DNA of 64,000 nucleotides, taken from assembly GCF_002994745.2 (NCBI RefSeq), contig NC_037092.1:23585001-23649000 (forward strand). Reading direction: 5' to 3'. Position 1 is the first letter of the stretch. The number at the start of each line of letters is the position of its first letter. The notes beneath the pieces are model-generated. The model was not told the origin of the DNA. It worked only from the letters and a program-made list of their open reading frames with translations, and did not search any database. This DNA comes from Rosa chinensis. Its lineage: Eukaryota > Streptophyta > Magnoliopsida > Rosales > Rosaceae. Position numbers and translations under genes: made by a program. Shown one piece after another: positions 20,848 to 34,162 of the stretch.

Positions 20848-23597
20848 AATACCCCCACACTTAGACTTTGCTAGTCCCTAGCAAACAAAGAACTAACTAG
20901 AACAAAAGACACGGACCTAATATCTTCCAAACATCTCAGAGAACTTATAATGCCCACAAGTATGGTCAACAAAATTCACACAACCACATGTCAGAATTCA
21001 TAACCTCACTTAAAAGCTAATTTATTTTGATAACCATAGTGCTAAAGTTATAATACATGAACAATCAAACTAGTGCAACAAAGAAGAACCAACTTATTCA
21101 TGTGTCAAACAAGCGTCAACTCAATTTCTCACAAAGATGCTCTCAATTTCTTTTCACTCATGATTTTCTGACTTGATGTATAAGCATAGATTTCACTCAA
21201 GTTATATGTGAGAGGAATGATATAATAAGACAAACAAATAGCTCACATATGATAACAAGAAAGAAAGGCTTTTTTTTTCTGAAATTTTTTTTGTTACATA
21301 TGATCCCATGATTGGAATGCCAAAACTCGGACGAAAGGCCAGTGACACCATATGCTCACCCCTCCACACAAGTCTCCACAAATCGAATGCACAACTTCAA
21401 AGATCAACAAGGTCTTTATTCAGGGTTGTAATGGGCCAAGGGTTAAGATTAGAAGAAAGAAAGGATAGGAAATTCAAAGATCCTAAAGAACCTAGTGGAG
21501 CACTAGAAGAACATAAGAGATAAAAGAATCTTGAAACTCTTCAAGGTAATCAATGTTTGAACATGAAGCAAATAATTTTTTTTTCCAAGGCCAGATGTCA
21601 TCTTTTTGGGCCTTTGCTTCATTCTAACATTTCTTTTAACACTTGTGAAATAGGACAAAGACCAAATTTTCTTGAACAGGCCTTCAATTCAAAGCAACCT
21701 CCTTATTCACAAAGGGGGACTAAAATCCATGCACACTAATTTTTTTTTTTTTTTTTTTTTTTTGCAGTATGTTTTTTTTTCTTTTCGGCAACACATATAT
21801 ATTTTTTTATGGACAAGTCTTACCCCCACACTTGCTTACAAAAGTACCTTGAACATACATATATCTCTAAAAATATTTGCTCCACTAATTCCTTAGAATA
21901 GGGTAAGGATAAATCTATACTAAGCTTAGGGTTAAGGAATTTGTGGTGATGAAACAAAAAGGCTTAATGTAGGCACAAGGGGGTTAACTAGGGGATTGCA
22001 CATCTTGTATGCATAAAAGGGACACATGTTAATTTGGCTATGGTGGTAATCCTAGTGCCTTTATCCCTTCCCATCCATCATGCAATTCAACCATACGCTT
22101 CAAGAGGCTTTGGGGCAAGTTCTAGCATTTGTCCTTATAAAATATGCAAGTTGAATCCGAGTCTCAACCAAGATGAATAAAAGATGAGATCATGCAAAAT
22201 CCTCGTCAAGAAAATAAGATGATTCTATACTAAGCACTCAGAAAAGAAATAGCACATATACAGGCTCAAAGGCTCACAAGGGTTTAAATCAAGTTTAACC
22301 TGTCATAGCATGCATCCATCAATTCTCAAGTGTTACATTAATCCAACCATCAATGTATAAAAATCAAGCACAATAATCATCAAAATCTATTAACAATTAT
22401 TTGAAATCAAGAATCTAACACATGCCTGCACTCCTTTTGTGACCAAAATATAAATCCGTAAAAAGTTCATGCCCATCATAGAGTTGGAAGACTCCTAAGA
22501 CTTTGAAAAAAATAAAACCTAAAACTGGATCTTTTTTGTTTTTTTTTTTTGGTAAACAAAGAATGACTCAAAAGCAAATTGATAAATTTGTATTTCCCTC
22601 CCCCACACTTAGATTAGACATTGTCCTCAATGTATGGCAATATAACTCGCAATGCACAAGGATAGCATAGAGAAAGAAAATCCAAAAGTGGGCAAGTAGG
22701 AAGATAAGAAAGGTTATAGAAAAGCTCCCCCTTGTAGATCTCCCGCTGCTCATGACCTTTGGAGAAGACCAAAGTTAGACACCATCTTCAAGGCACAAGG
22801 CCTTGACTTCCAAAATGTAAGTTTAGTGCTATATAAACTCCAAAAGGTCGAAATTTTGTGTCATGAGGCCAACTTCCAGCCCTTATAACTTCTGCAGGGA
22901 CCGCTGGATGGATGAGCTGCTACTGGGAGCTGAAAATTGGTGTTACAAGCTGTCCGTGCATAAGTGGCACGTCTCCTAACTCCAAATAGATCGAAAATGG
23001 CAGCCCTGCAAAGTTAGACGAAAAACAGAATTGTGCACAGAAAAGCTGAGAAAAGGACCTTTACCCATTCAAACCTCAATTCTGAAGGGTTACGGCGCTC
23101 CAATGGAGATGATGATCTAGATTAATTTTGAAGTAGACATCTCAAGCTTTAAGTTCATATAAGATTTTTCCTCATTGGACCCCCGAAAGTGTTTCCTGTT
23201 TTGCTTTTTATATGACCCAACTGCACAAGTTCCTGTTTTGCTGGACTGACCTTACTGTACTCAAAGTGGAACTGGGAACGCATAAGAACTCCGAATCCAG
23301 TTCTGTAAAAACATACAAAAACTAGACTCAGAGATCTTTCTATGCATATATGGTACGTCTGCTGGTTCCATCGGAGCTAAAAAAGGAAGCCATCCAAAGT
23401 TGACTGACTGCACAGCCGGCACTCTGTTTTCGAGCAGGAAAGTGCAACTTCCGAGCCTTTCTTAATGGGTGCACCTGCACACTCACAAAACACATTAAAA
23501 CGAACTAACAAGAATCAAATTAAAAATGAAAAAAGTTTGGGTTGCCTCCCAACAAGCGCTTGTTTTAAAGTCTTCAGCCTGACAAAGCAACTCTTCA

Positions 23598-24890
23598 TCA
23601 AGAGTAATCTGGAGGTTTAGGTCTTGGTTCCATCAAATGCTTGACTCTCTTCAGTGAAGTTTCATGGTCTCTTGACAGCAACTTGGGTACCTTAGGAGCA
23701 ATGGAAAGATATGATTTGATGCTCTTCTTTTTCTTTCTCTTCTTCCATTGTCTCCTGTGCTTCTTAAATCCACCAAGCATGGTTAGAAGAATCGCCTTAT
23801 CGGAGTTTGGATATTCATTTATCACCATCTCCACATGTTCAAAGAAATCAAATGGTGCTTGGATGGAGGGAGCATGTGGAGCACTTGAATGTGGGAAGGA
23901 AAAATTTGGTGGTCTTCCATGTGCTGGAAGTAGAGGCCCAAACATAGGAGCTTTGATGGTCTCCTTCTCTAAGCAATCACCTATGTCATCCTTGTAATTT
24001 TCTTGAACCTCATGATGTATTGTGATTGCTTCCGGCATGTGGAACGCATTGTCATTAAACTCAATTTGAAGTTCCTCATTGAAAGAATCCTCATCATCAC
24101 TATATGCACAAGCTTCAAGCTCGGTTGTGTATCGTACTGCATAATCCTCACAAGTCACGACCTTGAGTTTCTCTTCATGGGGCTCATCCAAATCCAAGCC
24201 TTCATCCTCATCAAATATTAATTCAAGTGGTGCATCATGAGGTTGAAGTAAGGTTGTAGCTGTAGGGGGCTCCCATAGAGTTGTCATAGGTGTAGGAGGG
24301 TGCTCTTGCGGTACCATGGTCTCTAAAATCTCATCAACTGCCGGCCAATCATCATCCTCATTCGTGGAAGTTTCTTGACTTGGTTCTTGCTCCTTTGACT
24401 CTTGATTCAAGCATGCCAAAATTGTCTCCACATGTTGCCCAATGTTCTTAGCAGATTCATTAAAACTTTGGTCATAAATTTCCATATTTTCCTCATAAGT
24501 TTTCATGTCTTGGATATAAGAATCCACAATCTGCGAAAAGGAAGAAACATTTTTAGTCATAGAAGCAACTAATTCTTCAAGAGATTCACCTTGAGGTGTT
24601 GGTGATTGATAATCATGGTATGATAACGAAGAAGCTTCAACATCATTAAAGGATCCTTGTTGGATATTTGAGTAGCCATTACACTCAGAGTGTGGAGGAT
24701 ATTCCCATGCCAGATTGTATGCAGGGGCATAATGATCATTCCAATGCCCTTGGTTTGCTTGATATCCTCCAAACATGCTACTTTGATGAAAGTCACTTTG
24801 ATATTGCACGTTTGGACATGTCTCCGCTGAATGCCCGACCATGGAGCATATGGAACATGCCTCATAAGCTTGATGCCACATCTGAAACAA
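23598..24890 (-). CDS. Gag-like CCHC protein carried by the LARD
   Basis: 430 codons, uninterrupted. A zinc knuckle (CSICSMVGHSAETC, CX2CX4HX4C) lies at residues 12-25. A Tyr/Asn/Gly-rich stretch follows, then a segment resembling the SLEELV...M helix region that follows the knuckle in Athila-type Gag. The middle is acidic (DEDEGLDLDEPHEEK, SDDEDSFNEE) and the C-terminus strongly basic (a KKHRRQWKKRKKKKS stretch). The N-terminal capsid domain of a complete Gag is missing, and no pol follows. Its open state in a non-autonomous element suggests recent descent or a retained role, for example in RNA packaging; that is inference. The start at 24890 is the first in-frame Met; an upstream capsid part cannot be seen. 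Confidence 0.75.
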   Translation of the reverse strand: MFQMWHQAYEACSICSMVGHSAETCPNVQYQSDFHQSSMFGGYQANQGHWNDHYAPAYNLAWEYPPHSECNGYSNIQQGSFNDVEASSLSYHDYQSPTPQGESLEELVASMTKNVSSFSQIVDSYIQDMKTYEENMEIYDQSFNESAKNIGQHVETILACLNQESKEQEPSQETSTNEDDDWPAVDEILETMVPQEHPPTPMTTLWEPPTATTLLQPHDAPLELIFDEDEGLDLDEPHEEKLKVVTCEDYAVRYTTELEACAYSDDEDSFNEELQIEFNDNAFHMPEAITIHHEVQENYKDDIGDCLEKETIKAPMFGPLLPAHGRPPNFSFPHSSAPHAPSIQAPFDFFEHVEMVINEYPNSDKAILLTMLGGFKKHRRQWKKRKKKKSIKSYLSIAPKVPKLLSRDHETSLKRVKHLMEPRPKPPDYS

Positions 24891-24972
24891 AGAAAATAAA
24901 AAATCAAGTTAGTAATACATACACAAACAAACAAAATAGAAACCAAGAACACAAGTAATTAGAACACAATGG

Positions 24973-24992
24973 TCCCCGGCGACACGGCGCCA
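24973..24992 (-). promoter_or_regulatory. Primer-binding site, tRNA-Asp type (first LARD)
   Basis: The plus strand reads TCCCCGGCGACACGGCGCCA, against the plant tRNA-Asp(GTC) 3' end TCCCCGGCAACGGCGCCA, with two additional bases in the middle. It is separated from the LTR by AAAAT, the same spacer as in the second LARD. Confidence 0.75.
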
Positions 24993-24997
24993 AAAAT

Positions 24998-26571
24998 TGA
25001 TAGCTAAATTTTTAAGCTATTGATTTTCCTTATTCACACTTAAGATTGTCAATTGTAGCAAGGGTAAACAAGGGTCTTTCCCGCAGAGGACTAAGGTTAT
25101 AACTACTCAAAATAATGTCACAAAAGTGACCACTGTTCCTAGCGAACAGCAGTCGAAAATCTAATTAAAAACCTAATTTAAACTACTCAGAAAATTACCA
25201 AAATTTACAGGGATATACTGGACACACAGGGCGTCCAGTACACAAAATTTGGTGATTTTTGGATATCGTTTACTATAAAAATAAAATACAAAAAGACAGA
25301 GAACAGAAAGAAAAACGAAACTGAAACAGATTTGAGATTGGTTGATATCAAGAGAATAAAGCTAGCTAGGGAAGATGCATCCACCCCCAACAATCACACA
25401 CAAGACAATTTGTTCAATCCTAATTCAATTAATCTAGATAAAGATGCTCAGGTTGGCTCGGTATGCTTGAACACAACCTATTACCCTTTCTTACTTCGTA
25501 CGCTAGGCAGGAAGTGCTCTACACCTAGACTATTCCCTAACAATGCAACCTAAAGGTACGCTTATTAGATTAAACATGCAGAGATCATTAAGGTCTAAAA
25601 GAGTTTGAGACATCACTAGGCATCGCAATAAACTTAGCGCCTTGCTAAACCTAGGACTTAGTTTACTTGATAGTGAAAACTAACAATTGCTTCTCTAGAA
25701 GGTTTGAGGAGTCCAACTATTGACACAGGCATCAAACAATCAAAGAATTAGAACCCTAACATGCATACTAAGCATGCACTCAAAGCATACAAGCAAGAAT
25801 TCATCAATGGAAAAGTAGTAAACAAAAGTCTCATCTTGGATTAACAGAAAATAACATCAAAAATCAAATCATCTTGTAGTTCATGTCTAGGGGCTTCAAG
25901 CAGCCCCCTAACTAATAAAAACTATCTAAACATGGAAGAAATAAAACTAACTAAAGAAGGGGAGGAAGAGAGAGGGCCGCTGCTGCAGATTGATCTCCTT
26001 TTATATGCTTAAAGGTTAGGAAATCCAAAACCTAAAAGAATTTAGGGTTCACGTGCTTAGGTGGAGTTTTCCTATTGGCGTTTGAGCTTGATGACTCATT
26101 CCAACCATTCACATCATGCCATTTGTTCATCATAAGTCGGAATATGAAGCAGAAACTCGTTCTCGGGCTTCTTGGTGTGATTTGGGCTTCGAAACATAAA
26201 TTCCCGTCCAACCTCAGATTCACGCGCAGCCTGACCTCTTTGTACTAAATCGGCCATAACTTCCTTTAGAAAAATGATATTGATGAGCTGTAAAAATATT
26301 TGGAAACTAGACATCCGAGGCTTTCCATCAATATAAAGATCATTCTCTGGATCGTTCTGAGATGGTCTCAGTGCTCTGTCGAAGTTAACTGATCTGCACA
26401 GGCAGATTTCCCGATTTTGCTTTTCAATCCCTCTTTTACTTCTTTTCTTCTTCTTTACTCCAAGACACCTATAAAACAAATAAACAAAGTAAATAACTAG
26501 AAAATACACTAAACTAACAAAGAAAGTATGGAGATTAACGCTATTAATATCGTATAAATATGCTCTTATCA
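24998..26571 (-). repeat. LARD 5' LTR
   Basis: 1,574 bp, equal in length to its partner. Differences seen by eye are scattered single substitutions, mostly in the first 300 bp (plus-strand order). It is followed by the ACAGC target duplication. Confidence 0.95.
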
Positions 26572-26735
26572 ACAGCTATCTTTTGAACTCCCTCTAACAT
26601 TTTCTAAATCATGCAATAATGCCAAGATCCTCCTTTCTTAGTAGAATAATAAAATATGGAAAGAACATGTTTATAACGCAGAGAAAGGAGAAAGAAAAAA
26701 AAAGGAACAGAGATATCTGGTAGTTCTGCACTAAC

Positions 26736-28102
26736 AAAGTTGTCAACTCTGTCATGTACGAAAAATATTCTGGTAGCTGTCCATTAATATTGCAACTCCT
26801 CAACATCCTGCAACACAGAAAAACGAAAATTTTGAGTTTACAAGGGGTTCTTGTACAACCATTAATTAATGTTTGCCAAGCATTAACTCACAGTATCTTC
26901 AAGTTTTTCATATCCTCAAGTAGAGGAAAGGATGATTCAGGTCCATTCAAGTCAGTAATTCTCCTGCATGTTAAAATTGATGCATGAACAAAAGTTTTGT
27001 AATTCCTAATCTATTTGAATTTATAAAGACATAAGAGCCGAACTAACAGGTCAGTTAAACTTGTCAAGAGAGAAATTCCAGAAGGAATTGGTCCGGTCAA
27101 ACCACTAGCCTGAATCCCTCTGTAACAAGTCACAAGTTGGATTAGTGACAGTAAAATATTCAGAATCAAGCAACAGATGACATGTATGAAACAAGTATCA
27201 CTCACAGTTTGTGAAGATTTGTCCAGTTTTGAATATAATTTGGTATCTTCCCAGAAAAGGAATTGTCAATAATCCGACTGCATGATGATGGGAAAAAAAT
27301 ACCAATTATTCTCAGAATGGGAGAAATAATGACCAAGTCGGGTGAGGAAACCTTATGTGAAATAGAAAATAAGAGCTTACAAGTCTTTTAATTTGGTAAG
27401 CTTTGCAAATGTATCTGGCAACTCCCCAGTAAAATTGTTCGAGGTAAGAATGCTAACAAATTAAGGGGAAGCAGTTATAAATAAAGATATGACATTGGTT
27501 GATTTGCTGAAAAAAAAAAAAAAATATTCTGCATGTGTTTACTGCAATGAAATTATATATATACCAATTATTTGTTATCAGGGGTAAAATTTCTAATAGT
27601 ACATCTTACAGTGTTTCTATGCTCGGCAAAAATCCAAGTTCCCAAGGAAGACCTCCAGAGAAATAATTGAAATCCATGGTCCTACACACAAAACAAATTC
27701 AATTTCAATAATTAACAAACTTATTCAAAAACTCCATAAATCAAGGGGGAAAAGAAACAAATATTTCGTCAAAACTCACAAACTTTTCAGGGTGGTAATA
27801 TTTGCAAGCTCAACGGGGATAGAACCTGTCAAGCGGTTTCCAACAAGAGAACTGCACCATTACTCAAATGTTAGAACCACTTGTATGAAAGAAATGGATA
27901 TGTGACATAAAATGGCCATGATCAAATTTGAAATGCACAAAACCCCCTTAAGTATACTCAAAATGCTACTACCCAAATGGCTCATCAATGCTCAGGGGCC
28001 ATCAAATGAACAACTAACTCTCAGAATAATAGAATCCTCGTCTTTAAAAGAAATGGCTTAAGGTCGACATTGTAAACATGGCTGAAGACCATAACATGAT
28101 TA

Positions 28103-28138
<36 letters not shown>

Positions 28139-28405
28139 GCACACGCACACACATGCTTATAGAGAGAAAACAGAGTACATGTTAACTAGTGGCAGGGAGC
28201 CCCATTGAGGAGGGATGGTTCCATTCAGATAGTTACGGGCGAGGTCACTACAGAAGAAAGAAAGAATAGTTAATGTTAAGAGATTTAGAAAAAAAGATTC
28301 AATATGACCAAATTAAGGTATTCTTGTGCTTACATTTGTTGGAGATAGGGAAGCCTTGCCAACTCTGACGGAAGTGTTCCTGGCAAATTCTGAGCTCTCA
28401 GAAGT
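26736..28405 (-). pseudogene. Nine LRR exons of the receptor kinase
   Basis: Nine exons, eight of exactly 72 nt and one of 69 nt, each encode one leucine-rich repeat in the same phase. In order: LLRAQNLPGTLPSELARLPYL, DLARNYLNGTIPPQWGSL, SLVGNRLTGSIPVELANI, TMDFNYFSGGLPWELGFL, ILTSNNFTGELPDTFAKL, RIIDNSFSGKIPNYIQNW, GIQASGLTGPIPSGISLL, RITDLNGPESSFPLLEDM and LMLRSCNINGQLPEYFSYM. Every donor is GTAAG/GTGAG/GTTAG-like and every acceptor a YAG. One LRR per phase-conserved exon is characteristic of the LRR-VIII receptor kinases. No coding lesion is visible in this block. Confidence 0.93.
28104..28152. repeat. (CA)n microsatellite
   Basis: CA dinucleotide run with a few G interruptions at its right end, in the intron between LRR exons 4 and 5. 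Confidence 0.95.
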
Positions 28406-28754
28406 CTGCGCATCATCATAAAACGGCGTTTAAAAGCAATTTAACAAACACCTGTTACACATTAATACTACTGTACCTAAAAGGATTCACAATCACACAA
28501 CTGAGACCAAAACAGTTAAAATAGTGTAACCAAGTGGATGGCTGGACTTTTCTTAGCCCTGCAGGATTGGATTGAACTCAGGTGATGATGGCATTGGAAA
28601 GAATAAAGCTTAAAATTCTGGGTGCCAAACTTACAGACAGTTGGAGTGCATTTTTTCCGAAATCACATTGCTCTAGTTTAGCTACAACAAGCAACTAAAT
28701 TTTTTTTTTTATATTGAGATATACGGTCGATTGTTTTCTAGGCTCAGAGACTAA

Positions 28755-29109
28755 TGTTGAGAATATATACATCCCACATGGGAAAAATGGGACCTTGCCT
28801 ATGGGTTTATAAGGGTTTGGGCCACTCCATCCATTGCCAATTGGTTTTGGATGTGAACCCCAGATTACTTTATCATGGTATCAGAGCGAGGTTACCCACG
28901 TGTGCATGCCTAACCGCCACACGGGCTCCACGTCACCCAAAAGTTGTCCACGTGTATGGCTTGAAAATTCGCCACACGTGCGGGGGCGTGTTGAGAATAT
29001 ATACATCCCACATGGGAAAAATGGGACCTTGCCTATGGGTTTATAAGGGTTTGGGCCACTCCATCCATTGCCAATTGGTTTTGGATGTGAACCCCAGATT
29101 ACTTTATCA
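28755..29109 (+). mobile_element. TRIM (miniature LTR retrotransposon)
   Basis: 355 bp. Two 121-bp terminal repeats (28755-28875 and 28989-29109) start TGTTGAGAAT and end CTTTATCA, and by eye are identical. The first is followed directly by TGGTATCAGAGC (28876-28887), the initiator tRNA-Met primer site. The second is preceded by the purine tract GCGGGGGCG. The 5-bp duplication ACTAA flanks it (28750-28754, 29110-29114). There is no coding capacity. The identical LTRs point to a very recent insertion, into the 3' part of the SINE. Confidence 0.95.
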
Positions 29110-29830
29110 ACTAATCCATTCCAAGAATTCATGCCAAAATGCTTCCTCCCCCTGCACTACACCAATAACCTCAACACACAACACTTTTTGCACAACGAAT
29201 TTTTTTTTTTTTGTTGTGTGATGAGGGAAATTGAATCATACAACACATTTAAAAAACTTTCGTTGTATAAGGCTGTTAAAATTTTGAAGTTTTTAGCTAG
29301 AAGGTAATTGCACAACACTTATAAGAATAGTTTGTTGTGTGAATGAAAAAAAAAGAGTGGCACATTTTCCTCCTAACTCGACTCAAATATGACTCCAAAT
29401 TGGAACTACATAGCACAACAGAATAGTTATATCTGTTGTATGAGTGTAACTTGCAAAATATCATACAACAGTTTTTTACTTTCTGTTGTATGATAAAGGA
29501 AGATATATTAGGAAGATTCGGACGTGTCTAGATTTGCCCCAAAATGGCACCTATTCCCTCCTAAAACCTCCAAATTTTGATCGAGATATATCTAGTGATT
29601 GCATGCTCCCACAACCAAAATTATTTATTTGTGTTGTGTGAATGAGTAATGCCTAAGCGCCAAACTACATACTTAATTTGATTGCATATAGCGGGAACTT
29701 TCCCTCTTTTTCCAAACTCAAGTTTAACTTCAACACATAGACGAAATAGTCTTTTTCCTTTTTTTTTCGAGCTGTCTCCTCAAGGGATCAGACCCTTCTG
29801 CTCAATCAACTTTTCCCCAATTGAATCAAT

Positions 29831-30448
29831 TTGAAATCTCAAATCACCAAACACCCAGACGTATTCGTCTTTAGTTTTTCCTTGGTTTCCTTTTCGTTTC
29901 GATTCACAGAAATCCAATCAAAGATTACCTCCATTCCCAAATTTCCTGGCATTGACTCATCGGAGGAAGGTGAAGAAGATAGTGGCTATGGTGAGCCCAC
30001 TCCGGTGGTTGGAGATGGTGACGGAGGAGAGAGAGTCCTTCAGATCCACTCTTTCTGCTCCATGAATCTGAGTTCTTGTTTCCTTTCTGTTCAGCACCCA
30101 ACCTCCTCCTCTATCTCCGAACGGCACCGAACCGTCCTCTTCCTTCTCCGCCTCCGCCTCCGCCTCCAACCAGAACCTGACCCTTCTCCACCTCTAACCA
30201 GCACCCGACTAAGAACGAAGAGGAGAGACTGGTGTGAGGGGTTAGGGCTCAAAGATGGTGAATGTTCTAGAGTTCAAGGCCCCCGTTTCGAAGACGAATC
30301 GGAGCAACTGCGAAAGAAGTGCGCTTCGTGTTTCCGAGGTAATTTGAATCTTTTCAGTTTATGGATTTGGTTCTGTGTCTTTGAAGTATTTGTGAGTGGG
30401 TTTCTTAAGTTTCTTCACTTTTGTGTGGTTCCTTCTTTAATTTATTGA
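29831..30448 (+). other. Unassigned open frame inside the CACTA element
   Basis: 205 codons, Ser/Pro/Arg-rich in the middle (a CTCCGCCTCCGC-type repeat gives LRLRLRLQ). It has no recognised domain. It lies 5' of the RPN11 exons and could be a captured 5' UTR or exon of another gene, or chance. The segment EEGEEDSGYGEPTPVV looks protein-like but I cannot place it. Confidence 0.3.
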
Positions 30449-30548
30449 ACGGATTGGATCACTGGCATGATACTCATATGAAGATATAGATCCTCTAGTT
30501 TTTTTTTTTTTTTTTTTGATTGGGGATGGAACAGAAAATTGAGTTGTG

Positions 30549-32020
<1,472 letters not shown>

Positions 32021-33101
32021 TTGTTTTGATCCGGGGCAGTAAGCATGGCGGTGACAAACTAGTTCTCAACTCATTGGCACATGTTTTTGCTAGGTTCATT
32101 TGCATATCATATTGTTCAAATAAAGGATGGTGCATAGTTGGTGCTGGGAAGGCAGGTGGAGAGCTAGATTTGATCCCACATCCCACCACTTCCTCCAACC
32201 ATTTCACCCAATGTGAAGCTAAAAGTCCTGATTTCTCTCAAGTATTATGTACCAATTCATTATCAAAGTACTAGGTCGATCATTTTACTTTTGGGTTGTT
32301 CAGTGAACATATGCCACTTTGGTTGATTAGGTTTCATGATTTTGTGGAACAATGACTAATATGAATGCATCTTGGTGGATCCATTTGATGATTTGCAGTG
32401 TGTCTTGTTTCCAATTTATCACTGTTCATTAGGTAAAATGGAGCTATGCTCAAAATATAGCAAATTAAATTGATCGTACAACAGTTTTATAGTGTGGCAA
32501 TCCAACGTTGTCTGAATACACAAAACTGGCCATTCACTCAATGCATTCTTTACATATCACACAATGGTTTTAAAGAAAAAATGTCTTCTCATTTTACAAT
32601 CACACAACGATAAAAAATGAACTAATGTTGTCCAAAACCAATTCACACAACAAACATATAATACAACTGAAGTGTGATGGTATATCAGACGACGCTGAAA
32701 TTAAAGAATACATTGTCTGACTAGGCTTTCCAACAACAGCTTGAAAACAAGATCTGTTGTATGAAGGATGCACCTGCCATGCTGTGTGGCAGCTGTGCCT
32801 GACATCTGCCGAGAGAAGACACAACGGTGATAGCAAAAATATGTCGACTGTTTGTATATCATACAACGGTGCAGCACCGTTGTGCAAATTTTAAACACAC
32901 AACGCTCCGATACACAACGGTGATCCTCCAAATCAGACAACGAATTTTACCCGTCGTCTGTTTCATTTTTTGGTGTAGTGCTGGCCCCAAGAATAGATTG
33001 ATATTTAACTCTAGCGTCTTTCGGATTTGAACTCGGGTGTGGGGGTTTCACAGTGGGAAGCTCTTACCAACTCGACCACTTGTGATGGCTAGCAAGCAAC
33101 T

Positions 33102-34157
33102 GACATTGTTGTATACTGTAACGATCGTAATCGTCTTTCATTACTCATTCAATAATTAATAGAGGGGAGTGTTCTTTCTGCATTTCGTTTTTCTTCCAAG
33201 TAACATAGAGGACCGGGAAAGTGGGAATGCGAAACAAAGAAGACGGATGGGCTGGGTCTTCATCTGGACCTCTGAACGGGCCTATGTCAACGTCTCCAAG
33301 ATGGGCGAGCTTACCGACAGATCGAGATGAATATGATCGAGTTATGGATCATACCATTTATGGCAATGGGACCATGATCGATCATACCATCAATATTCTT
33401 CATAGATAGCCTCGATTGTTTGACCATACTCTATAGATATAGGATAGTTCTACTGTGAATACATGCATGCATGAAGACAAGAACGAGCACAAGACTTTTG
33501 TGTCATCGATCGAACTCCCAAGAAAATATGCAAAACGACGGAGTAGCTGGTATTTTGCTCGAAGACTTGCGATAAATTAAATGGTATGGAATTGATGCAA
33601 CTACTAAGCTGTTGTATTTAATTTCCAGTCCATTATTATCGATATCATGTGTTTGTGTCTGTCGATCTCTAAGGTTTAATTCTTCTACTAAAATAAATGT
33701 TATTATGCAATTTAATTATAAATTGAATGCATTTATTCTTTAGATATGCATGCATGTATCATCTTTGTAAAAAATTTAATCAACTTATTGAAAATTGTTC
33801 GGTGTTTTTTAAATTGTACGGATAGAAGCAACATTAGAGATCAACTAAACAATTCAGTTATCAAATGATTGACCAACTATTTGTTGACTTGAAATATTAA
33901 AGATAAATAATTGATTCTGATGAATAATTGATTGAGTTACTTGCATGCTTGAGAGTGAACCTCCCTCGATCTAGATCAGATTACCCAGTAAGATCACATT
34001 GGTATTTGATTAGTAAACGAGATTTGTTCATTTGAACTTTCCAACACGCAAATTATATGCAAATTAAGAAGCTAAAATCCAAATACCGGCCTACTAACAA
34101 TATCGACTGGTTATATTACTTATATAGCATATGAGAGAGAGAGAGAGAGACATGCTA
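33102..34157 (-). other. Second intron of the receptor kinase, no exon seen
   Basis: AT-rich intron sequence between the SINE and the gag-only Copia element, with a (GA)n run just left of the Copia insertion. A short open frame at 33221-33409 has no recognised content. Confidence 0.45.
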
Positions 34158-34162
34158 ACAAC

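Larger units (their letters stand above)
19274..26571 (-). mobile_element. Non-autonomous LTR element (LARD) with a gag-like ORF
   Basis: 7,298 bp, bounded by the 5-bp duplication ACAGC (19269-19273 and 26572-26576). The LTRs are 1,574 bp each (19274-20847, 24998-26571) and run TGATA...TATCA. The primer site at 24973-24992 resembles the 3' end of plant tRNA-Asp (TCCCCGGC...GGCGCCA), followed by AAAAT and the LTR. A purine tract (minus: TAAGTGTGGGGG) abuts the other LTR. The internal region (4.15 kb) has no protease, reverse transcriptase or integrase, only a 430-codon gag-like frame. The two LTRs differ at about 9 sites by eye (roughly 0.6%), so the insertion is recent. It sits in the intron between LRR exons 11 and 12. 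The primer site and gag style suggest an Athila/Tat-like Gypsy parent. Confidence 0.92.

Noticed and set aside
28640..28680. An additional 38-nt exon between exon 2 and the first LRR exon
   Set aside because: Phases could be made to fit, but the peptide (SNVISEKMHSNCL) has no counterpart in the family and the exon 2 donor is uncertain.
29831..30448. N-terminal part of the captured RPN11 gene
   Set aside because: The sequence does not resemble the RPN11 N-terminus; reported only as unassigned.
33023..33078. tRNA-like A and B boxes, possible tRNA gene
   Set aside because: No cloverleaf with an anticodon arm can be formed and the sequence continues into a SINE body with an A-rich tail and target duplication.
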